A DNA stretch of 64,000 nt from Pseudooceanicola atlanticus (GTDB lineage Bacteria > Pseudomonadota > Alphaproteobacteria > Rhodobacterales > Rhodobacteraceae), in NCBI RefSeq assembly GCF_000768315.1, contig NZ_AQQX01000011.1:46928-110927 (forward strand), written 5' to 3'. A program made the position numbers and the translations under genes. Position 1 is the stretch's first letter, and every line of letters starts with the position of its first letter. Below, piece after piece: positions 15,493 to 26,514 of the stretch. Below the pieces are notes generated by a model, which was not told the DNA's origin, ran no database searches, and worked only from the letters and a program-made list of their open reading frames with translations.

Positions 15493-16785
15493 ATGACCAT
15501 CGCCCGCGCCCTGGCCGACTTTGCCGCCACGCCCGATCCGGGCTGTCCCGACGAGGTTCGGGCGATCCTGCGGCTGTCCATGCTGGACTGGCTGGCCTGC
15601 GGCCTGGCCGGACGCGACGAACCTGTCGCACGCATCACCCGTGACATGGCTGTTTCCGAAGGCGGCGCGCCCCAGGCGGCGAGCTTTGGCGGGCCGCGCA
15701 TGCCTGCGCGGGCGGCGGCGCTGGTCAATGGCGCGACCTCTCATGCGCTGGATTACGACGACACCCATTTCGCCCATATCGGGCATCCCTCGGTCGCGGT
15801 GTTTCCGGCCGCGCTGGCCGCGGCCGAACTGGTCGGCGCGTCGGGCGAGGACTTGCAGCAGGCGGCGTTGATCGGGATCGAGGCCTCGATCCGTGTGGGG
15901 GTCTGGCTGGGGCGCGATCACTACCAGGTCGGGTTCCATCAGACGGGAACCGCCGGGACCTTCGGTGCCGCCTTGGCGGCGGGTCGGTTGCTGGGGCTGG
16001 ACGGCGATGCGCTGCACATGGTGCTGGGCCTGGCCGGAACCCGTGCCGCGGGGCTGAAAAGCCAGTTCGGCACCATGGGCAAACCCTACAATGCCGGGAT
16101 CGCGGCTGCGACGGGCGTGGAGGCCGCGCTGCTGGTCGCCCGCGGGTTCGAGGCCGCACCGACTGGGCTGGACGGCGCGCAGGGCTTTGGCGAGACGCAT
16201 CACGGCATTGGCGATCCGGCTGGACTGATCGGTCTGGGCGACAGTTGGTACCTGAGCGGGATCAGCCACAAATTCCATGCCTGCTGTCACGGCCTGCATG
16301 CCTCGCTTGAGGCGATGGCCGAGATGCTGCCGTTGAACTCTGCGGAGGTGTCGCAGATCGCGGTGACCACCCATCCGCGCTGGATGTCGGTCTGCAACCA
16401 GCCCGCGCCGGAGACGGGGCTGGGGGCGAAATTTTCCTACACCACGGTGCTGCCGATGGCGCTGTTGGGGATCGATACCGCGCAGCTGGACAGCTACACC
16501 GCCGATACCTGCGCGCGGCCCGATTTGCAGGCGCTACGGGCGCGGGTCTCGGTGACAGCGGATGACGGGCTGAGCGAGATGCAGGCGCGCCTGAAACTGA
16601 GCCTGACGGACGGGGCAGAGCGCGAGGTGTTCCACGACCTCGATGCGCCACTAGGGCTGGACGTGAAGACCGACAAGATCCGTGCCAAGGCCGTATCACT
16701 GCTGGGCAACCGCGCCGCAGATGCGGAGGCGCTGGTGACCGATGCGGCAGAGCCCGCGGTGATCGGAGCGTTTATCGGCGGCTAA
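15493..16785 (+). CDS. MmgE/PrpD family protein
   Basis: A 430-residue member of the MmgE/PrpD family, which includes 2-methylcitrate dehydratase and cis-aconitate decarboxylase. The family core ALVNGATSHALDYDDTHF is present near residues 78-95, along with HPSVAVFPAALA, GFHQTGTAGTFGAALAAGRLLGL and GMGKPYNAG-like text (TMGKPYNAGIAAATG). No prpB/prpC neighbours exist, so the actual substrate is unknown. GGAGG stands 8 bp before the ATG. The gene is probably monocistronic. Confidence 0.88.
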   Translation: MTIARALADFAATPDPGCPDEVRAILRLSMLDWLACGLAGRDEPVARITRDMAVSEGGAPQAASFGGPRMPARAAALVNGATSHALDYDDTHFAHIGHPSVAVFPAALAAAELVGASGEDLQQAALIGIEASIRVGVWLGRDHYQVGFHQTGTAGTFGAALAAGRLLGLDGDALHMVLGLAGTRAAGLKSQFGTMGKPYNAGIAAATGVEAALLVARGFEAAPTGLDGAQGFGETHHGIGDPAGLIGLGDSWYLSGISHKFHACCHGLHASLEAMAEMLPLNSAEVSQIAVTTHPRWMSVCNQPAPETGLGAKFSYTTVLPMALLGIDTAQLDSYTADTCARPDLQALRARVSVTADDGLSEMQARLKLSLTDGAEREVFHDLDAPLGLDVKTDKIRAKAVSLLGNRAADAEALVTDAAEPAVIGAFIGG

Positions 16786-16838
16786 CTGGGCATTCCGATT
16801 AGTATTTCGACCCAAGGCGTTAGCTTGGCCGGTTCAGA

Positions 16839-16858
16839 TTACGCCTGAAGCGGCGTAA
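16839..16858. terminator. short hairpin between convergent prpD-like and pncC genes
   Basis: TTACGCC, loop TGAAGC, GGCGTAA, a 7-bp perfect stem. A second weaker dyad (CCAAG...CTTGG, 16812-16828) precedes it. The pair lies in the 87-bp convergent gap. No U-tract follows, so termination is only inferred. Confidence 0.35.
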
Positions 16859-16872
16859 CGGATCGTGAAGGA

Positions 16873-17361
16873 TCACAGCTCGCCCTTGGCACCGGCCAGC
16901 AGCAGGCCCAGGGCATGGGCGCAGGACGCCGCGCGGACGTTTTCGCGGCCCAGGGCGCCGAACTCCACCGTCTCGTGAAAAACCGGCTGATCGCGGCGCG
17001 CGAGGGCGAAACAGACGCGCCCTTCGGGCTTGGTCTCCGACCCGCCGGGACCGGCGATGCCGGTGATCGCGACGGCCAGATCGGCACCGGATGTCTCCAA
17101 CGCGCCCGAGGCCATTTCCTGCGCGGTTTCCTCGGACACGGCGCCATGGGTTTTCAGGGTGTCGGTGGTCACGCCCAGCAGGCCCTGTTTCAGCCCGTTG
17201 GAATAGCTGACCACGCCGCCCAGGACGACCTTGGACGAACCGGCGATATCGGTCAGCGCGGCGCAGACCATGCCGCCAGTGCAGCTTTCTGCGGTGACAA
17301 GGGTCAGTCCGGCCTCTTCGCAGGCATGCAGGACGGCATCGGGCGTGGCGGTGATGGGCAT
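16873..17361 (-). CDS. pncC: nicotinamide-nucleotide amidohydrolase (CinA C-terminal domain)
   Basis: A 162-residue stand-alone CinA C-terminal domain protein that deamidates nicotinamide mononucleotide to nicotinate mononucleotide in NAD recycling. Signature segments are TLVTAESCTGGMVCAALTDIAGSSK, VVSYSNGLKQGLLGV, HGAVSEETAQEMA and AITGIAGPGG. The N-terminal CinA nucleotide-binding domain is absent, as in E. coli PncC (YgaD). It sits at the end of an ispDF-pgpA-pncC minus-strand cluster, 43 bp from pgpA. Confidence 0.92.
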   Translation of the reverse strand: MPITATPDAVLHACEEAGLTLVTAESCTGGMVCAALTDIAGSSKVVLGGVVSYSNGLKQGLLGVTTDTLKTHGAVSEETAQEMASGALETSGADLAVAITGIAGPGGSETKPEGRVCFALARRDQPVFHETVEFGALGRENVRAASCAHALGLLLAGAKGEL

Positions 17362-17404
17362 GTCGGGTCCTCCTCCGGACGCCCCTTTGGGATCGCGTGG
17401 GGCG

Positions 17405-17899
17405 TCACATCAGGAAGACATGATAGAGCGCGCCCGAGATCGCGACAACCAGCGCGGCCAGCGCCCCGGCGATCACATCGTCCAGCATCACGCCCAGCGG
17501 GTCGTCGCGCCGGTCCGCCCAGCCCACGGGACCGGGTTTCAGGATGTCGAACAGGCGGAAGGCCAGGAAGCCCACGACCCAGCCGGGCCAGAGCGCGGTG
17601 ATCGGCACGCCCGCGAACATCGCACCGTAGGAGACGGGGAATAGCGCCACCCATTGGCCCGCGACCTCGTCGATCACGATCTCGGACGGGTCATGGTTGT
17701 CGCGGCCCGCGGTCATGGCCCGCGTCGCCCACCAGCCGGCGAAGAAGACGACGAGCGTGGCCAGCACGACGAGGGGGAAGCTGCCGATCTGGTGCACGGC
17801 CCAGAGCAGCGGAAGCGCCGCCAGGCTGCCCCAGGTGCCGGAAGCGGGGCGCAGATGGCCGACACCGGCGACGGTTCCGATCAGCTCTGCCGCTTTCAT
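17405..17899 (-). CDS. pgpA: phosphatidylglycerophosphatase A
   Basis: A 164-residue membrane enzyme that dephosphorylates phosphatidylglycerol phosphate to phosphatidylglycerol. [18 protein letters not shown] is the family N-terminal motif, [13 protein letters not shown] contains the conserved acidic site, and [17 protein letters not shown] and [15 protein letters not shown] follow, with three to four hydrophobic spans. Its ATG at 17899 overlaps the ispDF stop codon by 4 bp, indicating coupling. Confidence 0.94.
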   Translation of the reverse strand: MKAAELIGTVAGVGHLRPASGTWGSLAALPLLWAVHQIGSFPLVVLATLVVFFAGWWATRAMTAGRDNHDPSEIVIDEVAGQWVALFPVSYGAMFAGVPITALWPGWVVGFLAFRLFDILKPGPVGWADRRDDPLGVMLDDVIAGALAALVVAISGALYHVFLM

Positions 17900-19065
17900 G
17901 CCGACACCAGAGTCGCGGTGGCGATGGCCGCGATCCCTTCTTTCCGGCCGGTGAAGCCCAGCCGCTCCGACGTGGTGGCCTTGACCGAGATGCGCGAGAC
18001 CTCGATCCCCGTGATGCGGGCCAGTTCGGCCTGCATTGCACCGGCATGGGGTCCGATCTTGGGCGCCTCGCAGATCAGGGTGCAGTCGATATTGGACACG
18101 GCAAATCCTTTCCGGGTGGCAAGCTGGACCGCATGGTCCAGGAAGATGTGGCTTTCGGCGCCTTTCCATTGTGGGTCGGACGGCGGGAAGTGACGGCCGA
18201 TATCGCCTTCGGCCAGCGCACCGTAGATCGCGTCGGTGATGGCGTGCATCCCGACATCGGCATCGGAATGGCCCAGCAGGGCCCGGTCATGCGGCACCTT
18301 GATCCCGCAGAGGATCACGTGATCGCCATCGCAGAAGGCGTGCACGTCGTAGCCATTGCCAAGGCGTATATCCATGGTCGAAGGGTCCTTGCTGGCGCCG
18401 GATTGCGCCCGCGCGCGAAGGATCCGGGCGGCGCGGTCGAAATCGGCGGGATGGGTGATCTTGATATTGTCCTCGTCCCCTTCGGTCAGAGTGACGGGCA
18501 GCGCGGCGGAGCGGGCAACCTCGACATCGTCGGCGGCCTCGCCCTCGAACCCGTCATGGGCGGCGGCGATCGGGCCGATTTCGAATCCCTGCGGCGTCTG
18601 CGCGCGGAACAGGCCGCCGCGGTCGCGCGTGCCGGTGATCGTCTCCCCGTCGCTGGTCCAGAGCGCGTCGCTGACAGGCAGGCCGGGGGCCGCGGCGATG
18701 GCGCCATCGGCCAGGGCGCTCGTGACGCCGGCGATCACCGCGGGCGTGACGCAGGGCCGGGCGATGTCGTGGATCAGGACATGGGTCGCGCCGAGCTCCC
18801 ACGCCTTGGTCAGCCCGCATTTGACTGACAGGCTGCGGATCGCGCCGCCAAGGACGCGATGCACGCTGTCGGGCAGGGGGATGTCAATGTCGTCGGGATG
18901 CAGGACCACGACGACGGGACCGGTTTCGGCAAAGGCGGCGAGCGTCCAGTCGGCGACACGCCGTCCGGCCAGGTCGCGCCATTGTTTCGGCAGTCCTCCG
19001 CCAGCGCGGGTGCCGCGGCCGGCTGCGACGAGGATTGTCACGAATTTCAGGGCAGACTCTTCCAT
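17896..19065 (-). CDS. ispDF: bifunctional IspD/IspF (MEP-pathway isoprenoid biosynthesis)
   Basis: A 389-residue fusion of 2-C-methyl-D-erythritol 4-phosphate cytidylyltransferase (IspD, about 1-225; [29 protein letters not shown]) and MECDP synthase (IspF, about 230-389; [33 protein letters not shown]). The fusion is common in Alphaproteobacteria. The ATG at 19065 ([18 protein letters not shown]) is chosen because the similarity starts just after it. An in-frame ATG at 19119 is possible, and neither has a clear Shine-Dalgarno. Confidence 0.93.
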   Translation of the reverse strand: MEESALKFVTILVAAGRGTRAGGGLPKQWRDLAGRRVADWTLAAFAETGPVVVVLHPDDIDIPLPDSVHRVLGGAIRSLSVKCGLTKAWELGATHVLIHDIARPCVTPAVIAGVTSALADGAIAAAPGLPVSDALWTSDGETITGTRDRGGLFRAQTPQGFEIGPIAAAHDGFEGEAADDVEVARSAALPVTLTEGDEDNIKITHPADFDRAARILRARAQSGASKDPSTMDIRLGNGYDVHAFCDGDHVILCGIKVPHDRALLGHSDADVGMHAITDAIYGALAEGDIGRHFPPSDPQWKGAESHIFLDHAVQLATRKGFAVSNIDCTLICEAPKIGPHAGAMQAELARITGIEVSRISVKATTSERLGFTGRKEGIAAIATATLVSA

Positions 19066-19230
19066 GGCGATTGAATAGGGGCTATGGGCGCCCCCGTCCA
19101 TCCGAACCCGCGCTGCCATTTGTGATTAAAATTCGGGCAATCGCGCAGTTCTGAGGCGTAAACTGCTTTTGATAACGTTGAGCTTCCCCCGAACTCGGGC
19201 TAACCAGAGGCTATTGCACAAGGATTAGGC

Positions 19231-20216
<986 letters not shown>

Positions 20217-20220
<4 letters not shown>

Positions 20221-21296
20221 TCGAAGACGACGCGGTCTGGAACTCGCTGCCGGTGCCGGCGCTGGTCCTCGATCCCGAGGACAACATCATCGCGATCAAC
20301 GCCGCGGCGGAGGGGTTCCTGAACACCTCGTCCAAGTCGATCAACGGCGTGAAGGTCTGGGAAAAGGTGATGATCGACAGCCCGCTGGAAGATGCGTTCC
20401 AACGGGCGCGGGCCACGTCCTCTCCGCTGTTCGTCAATGATGTGGATGTGGGTACCGGTGACCGCGCGCCGCTGCATTGCAACCTGCAGATCGCACCGCT
20501 TAGCGGGCAGGAGGGGCATATGCTGTTCCTCATCTCGCCGCGCGAACTGGCAGGTCGGCTGACCCAGGACCACACGGTCAAGTCGGCGGCGAAATCGGCC
20601 ATCGGCATGGCCGAGATGCTGGCGCACGAGATCAAGAACCCGCTGGCCGGGATCACCGGGGCGGCACAGCTGCTGTCGATGAACCTGAGCGCCGAGGACC
20701 GCGAGCTGACCGACCTGATCGTCGCCGAAAGCCGGCGCATCGTGAAGCTGCTGGAACAGGTCGAGCAATTCGGCAACCTGACCATGCCCGACCTGCGTCC
20801 GGTGAACATCCATGACGTGCTGGATCGCGCACGCCGGTCCGCGCTGCTGGGCTTTGGCGCGCATATGAAGATCGTGGAGGATTACGATCCCTCGCTGCCG
20901 CTGGCACTGGGTGATCCCGACCAATTGCTCCAGGTGGTGCTGAATCTGCTCAAGAACGCGTCCCAGGCGGCGGACAAGAGCGGCGGAACGATCCGGCTGC
21001 ACACCTATTTCGAGCATTCCTTTCGTTTGCGGCGGGCCGATGGGGGAGGCAAGCCCGTACCGCTTCAGATCGAGATCATAGACGATGGCCCGGGCCTGCC
21101 GCCCGAGATCGCCGCGGATATCTTCGATCCCTTCGTATCGGGGCGCGAGAACGGCACCGGGCTGGGCCTGGCGCTGGTGTCCAAGATCATATCGGACCAT
21201 GACGGGTGGATTTCCGTCACGTCGGTGCCGGGCAAGACGGTCTTCCGCCTGTCCCTGCCGCTGGACCCGACAAAGCCCAAACCCAAGGAGAGCTGA
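20217..21296 (+). CDS. ntrB: nitrogen regulation histidine kinase NtrB
   Basis: A 359-residue soluble kinase/phosphatase. An N-terminal PAS domain (about 5-115) senses nitrogen status through PII. The H-box [20 protein letters not shown] has phospho-acceptor His137, and the ATPase domain shows LLKNASQAA (N-box), [10 protein letters not shown] and [14 protein letters not shown] (G-boxes). Start and end fit the dusB-ntrB overlap, and ntrC follows 2 bp later. Its partner is NtrC. Confidence 0.95.
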
Positions 21297-21298
21297 GC

Positions 21299-22669
21299 AT
21301 GGATGGCACGATACTTGTTGCCGATGACGACCGCACGATCCGTACGGTGCTGACACAGGCGCTGACACGGGCCGGGTGCAAGGTTCATGCCACGTCCTCC
21401 TTGACGACGCTGATGAGATGGGTGGCCGAGGGCAAGGGCGATGTCGTGATCTCGGACGTGATGATGCCCGACGGGAACGGGCTGGAGATGCTGCCCAAGA
21501 TCGCCCAGGACCGGCCCGGTCTGCCGGTCATCGTGATCTCGGCGCAGAACACGATCATGACGGCGATCCAGGCCGCCGAGGCCGAGGCCTACGACTACCT
21601 GCCCAAACCATTCGACCTGCCCGACCTGATGAAACGCACCGCCCGGGCGCTGGAAGCCCGGCGGCGCACCGCGGCCCCCGCCGGCCAGGCCGAGGATAAC
21701 GACCGCCCTGACGAATTGCCCCTGGTCGGGCGTACGCCGTCGATGCAGGCGCTCTACCGGTTGATCGCGCGGGTGCTGAACACCGACCTGCCGGTGCTGA
21801 TCACCGGCGAAAGCGGCACGGGCAAATCGCTGATCGCCAAGGCGATCCATGATTTCAGCGACCGCCGCACGCTGCCCTTCATCACCGCCGCGGCCTCGGA
21901 CCTGCAGGATATCGAGGGACCGGCGCAGGTCCTGGCCCGCGCCAAGGGCGGCACGGTGCTGTTCGACGAGGTCACCGATATACCCAGCGAGGTGCAGGCC
22001 CGGATCGTGCGCATGATGGATGGCGATGCCGACAGCCTGCCGCGCTTCATGGCCACCAGCCAGGCGGATCTGAACCGCGCCATGGAAGAGGACCGGCTGC
22101 GCCAGGACCTGTTCTACAGGCTGTCCGGTGCCAGCATCCATGCGCCCGCCTTGCGCGACCGCGTGGATGACATCCCGCTTTTGGTCGAGCATTTCTTTGC
22201 CCGCGCCGAACGCGAGGGCCAGCCGTTGCGCAGCCTGACCGATGAGGCGATGGAGATGGTGCGCTCGCATCCCTGGCCTGGCAACGTGCGGCAGCTGGAA
22301 AACGCCATCCGACGCCTTGGCCTGACCGCGCGCACCGACGAGATCACCAAGGCCGAGGTCGCCGCCGTGCTGGGCTCTCAGCCCGAAACCGAACCGGCCG
22401 CGGGCGTCGAGGATGCCGAAAAGCTGTCGGCCTCGATCGGGCGGCATCTGCGGCGCTATTTCGACCTGCACGGCAACATGCTGCCGCCGCCGGGCCTTTA
22501 CGCGCGCATCCTGAAAGAGATGGAGCTGCCGCTGATCGAGATCGCCCTGGAAGCGACGGGCGGGAACCAGGCGAAATGCGCCGACCTGCTGGGGATCAAC
22601 CGGAATACGTTGCGTAAGAAGATCACCGATCTGGATATTCGCGTGACACGTCGCAGAAAATTGATGTAA
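21299..22669 (+). CDS. ntrC: nitrogen regulation response regulator NtrC lacking the GAFTGA loop
   Basis: A 456-residue regulator with a receiver domain (phospho-site Asp53 in [10 protein letters not shown]), an AAA+ domain and a C-terminal Fis-type helix-turn-helix ([24 protein letters not shown]). Walker A is GESGTGKS (170-177) and Walker B VLFDEV (220-225). Between them the usual FGHEKGAFTGA sigma54-contact loop is deleted; the text runs [19 protein letters not shown]. The same deletion is known in R. capsulatus NtrC, which activates sigma70 promoters. AAGGAG precedes the ATG at 21299, and ntrB ends 2 bp before. Confidence 0.95.
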   Translation: MDGTILVADDDRTIRTVLTQALTRAGCKVHATSSLTTLMRWVAEGKGDVVISDVMMPDGNGLEMLPKIAQDRPGLPVIVISAQNTIMTAIQAAEAEAYDYLPKPFDLPDLMKRTARALEARRRTAAPAGQAEDNDRPDELPLVGRTPSMQALYRLIARVLNTDLPVLITGESGTGKSLIAKAIHDFSDRRTLPFITAAASDLQDIEGPAQVLARAKGGTVLFDEVTDIPSEVQARIVRMMDGDADSLPRFMATSQADLNRAMEEDRLRQDLFYRLSGASIHAPALRDRVDDIPLLVEHFFARAEREGQPLRSLTDEAMEMVRSHPWPGNVRQLENAIRRLGLTARTDEITKAEVAAVLGSQPETEPAAGVEDAEKLSASIGRHLRRYFDLHGNMLPPPGLYARILKEMELPLIEIALEATGGNQAKCADLLGINRNTLRKKITDLDIRVTRRRKLM

Positions 22670-22723
22670 AACCGCAACAGAATAGTGGCCTCCCGGTGTC
22701 ATTACGGGATAGGACCACAATAT

Positions 22724-25066
22724 ATGGCGGTAGCTGCAAGAATGCAGCACATTATTGAGAGGCGGCCTGTGGCATCCCGGGCACGACATTTGACATGGGC
22801 CGGTTTGTCCCGGCTCAGACGACAGCGGCGTCTTCAGAACGCGGCGACGCTGGGTCTGGTCTTGTTGGGGCCCGTCCTCGTGCTGGCCACCTTCCTGGTG
22901 CTGGGGCCGTTCGAACAGGGCGCGTCGTCCCTCAACCTCCGCCTCGTTCTGCTGGCCGATCTTGTCTACGTGCTGCTGGTTGCCGCGCTTGTCGCACAAC
23001 GGGTGATCCGCATGGTGTCGGCCCGGCGGGCACGGTCGGCGGGCAGCCGGTTGCACCTGCGCCTGACCGGCGTCTTTGCCATCATGGCCCTGATCCCCAC
23101 CGTTTCGGTCGCGATCTTCGCGGTCCTGACGATCAATATCGGTCTCGAGGGCTGGTTTTCGGATCGTGTGCGGCAGGTGGTCGGCACATCGCTGGCCGCT
23201 GCACGGGCCTATGAACAGGAGCATCGCGAGGACCTAGAGGAGGATGCCCGTGCACTGGCACGGTTCCTCGATGCGGCGAAACAGCGGGATTTCCTGATCA
23301 CCGATGCGGTCATCCGGCAATTGCTGGCCTCGGGGCAGAACCAGATCCAGCGCGGCCTGCGCGAGGCCTACGTGATCGACGGGGCGGGCGAGATCCGGTC
23401 GCGAGGCGAACGGTCCTACCTCTTCGATTACGAAGAACCGTCCGCCGCGCAATTGGACCAGGCGGTCCAGGACGGCTATGTCCTGATCGAGGATTGGGAC
23501 AACAATGAATTCCGCGCGCTTCTGCCACTCGACGCCTATGTCGACCGCTTCCTTTATGTCAGCCGGGACGTGGACGGAGAGATCCTGTCGCTGCTGGACA
23601 ATACCCAGGAAACCGTGCGGCTCTACCAGCAATTGGAGAGCGAACGGGGTCGGGTCCTGTTCGAATTCGGGCTGCTCTATATCGGCTTCGCGGTCATCCT
23701 GATCCTAGCCGCCGTGTGGCTGGGCCTGTGGTTCGCCGAACGTCTGTCGCGGCCCGTGGGGCGTCTGACCGGGGCGGCGCAACGGGTCGGCTCAGGCGAT
23801 CTGGATGTGCGGGTTGCCGAGGAAGAGGGCGATGACGAGATCGCCATGTTGTCACGCTATTTCAACCAGATGACCAGCCAACTTAAGGGCCAGCGCGAAG
23901 CGCTTCTGGAGAACACGAACCAGATCGAACAGCGCCGGCGCCTGTTCGATTCCGTCCTGTCCTCGGTCACGTCCGGCGTGGTCGGGCTGGATCGGGAGGG
24001 GCGCGTGACCTTCGTCAACCGCTCGGCCGAGCGGTTGCTGGACTGGCGTGAGGATCAGGAGAATGTCGCGATCTCGGTCGCGGTGCCGGAGTTCGGGCCG
24101 CTCTTCGATCAGCTGCGCGACAGTGGCGGCCAGACCCTGCAATCCGAGATCAAGGTCGTGCGGTCGGGACGCCAGGAAACCCTGCTGGTCCGCATGGCGA
24201 CACGGCGCAATACCGAGGGCCGTCGCGAGGGCTACGTGGTCGCCTTCGACGATGTGACGGACCTTGTGACCGCGCAGCGAATGGCGGCCTGGGGCGACGT
24301 GGCCCGCCGCATTGCGCACGAGATCAAGAACCCGCTGACCCCGATCCAGCTGTCGGCGGAACGGATCCGGCGCAAGTTCTCGCGCTACCTGGACGAACCG
24401 ACCGCCGAGGACCTGGAAGGCCTGACCGAGGTCATCGTGCGCCAGACTGGCGACCTGCGGCGCATCGTCGACGAGTTTTCGAAATTCGCGCGCATGCCCG
24501 AACCGGAAAAGCACCAGGAGGATCTGCGCGACCTGTTGCAGGGCGCCGTCCTGTTGCAGCAATCGGGCCAGCCGGATGTCGAGATCACCGCGGCTCTGCC
24601 CAAGGGGGGAATGCCCGCGGACCTGGACGCCACCATGATCGGGCAGGCGCTGACCAACCTGATCAAGAATGCGGGCGAGGCGACGGAAACGCTGCGTGAC
24701 CGCGATGCGCCCGAGGGCTACCGCCCGGCGATCCACGTCACCGCCTTCACCACGCTGGAGGAAACCGCCGAGGGCACCGCGCCCTGGGCCGAGATCCACA
24801 TCTCGGACAACGGTGTCGGCCTGCCCGAAGACCGTGCCCGCCTGTTCGAACCCTATGTCACGACGCGAGACAAGGGGACCGGGCTGGGCCTGCCGATCGT
24901 GAAGAAGATCATCGAAGAGCACGGCGGCACGCTGCGGCTTGACGATGCGGAGCCCTTCGAGGGCCTGACCCATTCGGGCGCCTGCGCCATCATCCGCCTG
25001 CCTTTGATTGCGGGCGCTGTCGCCAGCGGGATTCCGGACAAGAAAAAAGCGAGCGAGGGAACATGA
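22724..25066 (+). CDS. ntrY: NtrY membrane sensor histidine kinase
   Basis: A protein of about 780 residues with two hydrophobic segments near the N-terminus (TLGLVLLGPVLVLATFLVLG and LVLLADLVYVLLVAALVA), a third span, a periplasmic sensing region, a further helix (FGLLYIGFAVILILAAVWLGLWF), then HAMP and PAS domains and the kinase core with the H-box [24 protein letters not shown] (His near 532). It is the NtrX partner for nitrogen and redox sensing. The start at 22724 is preferred for its AGGA at suitable spacing; 22742 or 22685 remain possible. Its stop overlaps the ntrX start (ATGA). Confidence 0.92.
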   Translation: MAVAARMQHIIERRPVASRARHLTWAGLSRLRRQRRLQNAATLGLVLLGPVLVLATFLVLGPFEQGASSLNLRLVLLADLVYVLLVAALVAQRVIRMVSARRARSAGSRLHLRLTGVFAIMALIPTVSVAIFAVLTINIGLEGWFSDRVRQVVGTSLAAARAYEQEHREDLEEDARALARFLDAAKQRDFLITDAVIRQLLASGQNQIQRGLREAYVIDGAGEIRSRGERSYLFDYEEPSAAQLDQAVQDGYVLIEDWDNNEFRALLPLDAYVDRFLYVSRDVDGEILSLLDNTQETVRLYQQLESERGRVLFEFGLLYIGFAVILILAAVWLGLWFAERLSRPVGRLTGAAQRVGSGDLDVRVAEEEGDDEIAMLSRYFNQMTSQLKGQREALLENTNQIEQRRRLFDSVLSSVTSGVVGLDREGRVTFVNRSAERLLDWREDQENVAISVAVPEFGPLFDQLRDSGGQTLQSEIKVVRSGRQETLLVRMATRRNTEGRREGYVVAFDDVTDLVTAQRMAAWGDVARRIAHEIKNPLTPIQLSAERIRRKFSRYLDEPTAEDLEGLTEVIVRQTGDLRRIVDEFSKFARMPEPEKHQEDLRDLLQGAVLLQQSGQPDVEITAALPKGGMPADLDATMIGQALTNLIKNAGEATETLRDRDAPEGYRPAIHVTAFTTLEETAEGTAPWAEIHISDNGVGLPEDRARLFEPYVTTRDKGTGLGLPIVKKIIEEHGGTLRLDDAEPFEGLTHSGACAIIRLPLIAGAVASGIPDKKKASEGT

Positions 25067-26472
25067 GCGATATCCTGATCGTCGACGACGAGCGTGACAT
25101 CCGGGAACTGATCTCCGACATCCTGGAGGACGAGGGCTATGCCACGCGTCTGGCCGGGAATTCCGATGAATGCATGGCGCATCTGAACACCGAGGCGCCG
25201 TCGCTGATGATCCTCGACATCTGGCTGAAGGACAGCCGGATGGACGGGATCGACATCCTGAAGACGGTCAAGCGCGACAATCCGGATATCCCGGTCGTCA
25301 TCATCTCGGGCCACGGCAATATCGAGATCGCGGTCGCGGCCATCAAGCAGGGGGCCTACGACTTCATCGAGAAGCCGTTCAACATCGACCAGCTGCTGGT
25401 GGTGATCCGGCGCGCGATGGAAACCTCGCGGCTGCGGCGGGAAAACCAGCAATTGCGCCGGCGCGATACGCAATCGGCAGAGATGGTTGGCAACTCGGCC
25501 TCGTTCCGCAGCATGATGGGCCAGCTGGACAAGGTGACCAAGTCCAACGGGCGGGTCATGCTGAACGGCCCCTCCGGGTCCGGCAAGGAGGTCGCGGCGC
25601 GCTATATCCACGCGGAATCGAACCGTGCCGACGGGCCCTTTGTCTGCGTGTCCTGCGCGTCGATCGAAGCCGACCGGATGGAGGAGGTCCTGTTCGGGCG
25701 CGAAAGCGCCGATCGCGGGATCGAACCGGGCCTGCTGGAAGAGGCCCATGGCGGCGTGATCTATTTCGACGAGGTCGCGGACATGCCCATGGGCACCCAG
25801 TCCAAGATCCTGCGCGTGCTGGTGGACCAGCAATTCCTGCGCGTCGGTGGGTCGGACAAGGTGCGGGTCGATCTGCGCGTGATCTCGTCCACCTCGCGGG
25901 ACCTGGAGGCCGAGATCGCGGCGGGCACCTTCCGGCAGGAGCTGTATCACCGCCTGAACGTGGTGCCGATCGACGTGCCCAGCCTGGCGGATCGTCGCGA
26001 GGACATTCCCGTCCTGGCGCAGTATTTCATCGACGCGCTGCACAAGACCCAGGGTCTGCCGATGCGCGTCCTGTCGGACGAGGCGGCGGCGCTGATGCAG
26101 ACCATGGTCTGGCCGGGCAACGTGCGCCAGCTGCGCAACGTGATCGAACGGATCCTGATCCTGGGCGACGGCACCGGAGAGATCGAGGCGCGCGAGGTCC
26201 CGGCAGAGGACGAGAAACCGTCGGAGGATGGCCGCGTCGTGCTGTCCGGTGCGCTGGCAACCCTGCCGCTGCGCGAGGCGCGCGAGGCCTTTGAACGCGA
26301 ATATCTGCTGACGCAGATCAATCGCTTTGGCGGCAATATCTCGAAAACCGCGCAATTCGTCGGGATGGAGCGATCGGCGCTGCATCGCAAGCTGAAATCG
26401 CTGGGCGTTGTGACCTCATCCAAGGCCGGGGCGCGTGTCGCCCGGGTCGAGGATGACGACGACGAGGCGTAA
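25063..26472 (+). CDS. ntrX: NtrX response regulator
   Basis: A 469-residue AAA+ response regulator. The receiver domain has Asp52 (MILDIWLKDSRMDG), Walker A is GPSGSGKE (169-176), Walker B is VIYFDEVAD, and a C-terminal helix-turn-helix (GGNISKTAQFVGMERSALHRKLK) follows. The sigma54-contact loop is also atypical: FGRESADRGIEPGLLEEAHGG replaces FGHEKGAFTGA, as recorded for NtrX of other Alphaproteobacteria. The acidic tail (RVEDDDDEA) ends at 26472. It overlaps ntrY by 4 bp. Confidence 0.94.
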   Translation: MSDILIVDDERDIRELISDILEDEGYATRLAGNSDECMAHLNTEAPSLMILDIWLKDSRMDGIDILKTVKRDNPDIPVVIISGHGNIEIAVAAIKQGAYDFIEKPFNIDQLLVVIRRAMETSRLRRENQQLRRRDTQSAEMVGNSASFRSMMGQLDKVTKSNGRVMLNGPSGSGKEVAARYIHAESNRADGPFVCVSCASIEADRMEEVLFGRESADRGIEPGLLEEAHGGVIYFDEVADMPMGTQSKILRVLVDQQFLRVGGSDKVRVDLRVISSTSRDLEAEIAAGTFRQELYHRLNVVPIDVPSLADRREDIPVLAQYFIDALHKTQGLPMRVLSDEAAALMQTMVWPGNVRQLRNVIERILILGDGTGEIEAREVPAEDEKPSEDGRVVLSGALATLPLREAREAFEREYLLTQINRFGGNISKTAQFVGMERSALHRKLKSLGVVTSSKAGARVARVEDDDDEA

Positions 26473-26477
26473 GGCGA

Positions 26478-26498
26478 GCGGGGCGCGCAACGCCCCGC
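26478..26498. terminator. GC hairpin after ntrX
   Basis: GCGGGGCG, loop CGCAA, CGCCCCGC. An 8-bp perfect stem starts 6 bp after the ntrX stop and lies between ntrX and a convergent lipoprotein gene. It has no U-tract. Confidence 0.5.
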
Positions 26499-26514
26499 AC
26501 CGCAAGGCCTCTGA

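Noticed and set aside
21065..23224. 719-codon minus-strand frame across ntrB-ntrC-ntrY
   Set aside because: It lies opposite three well-supported genes and has arginine/glutamine-rich text typical of a shadow frame.
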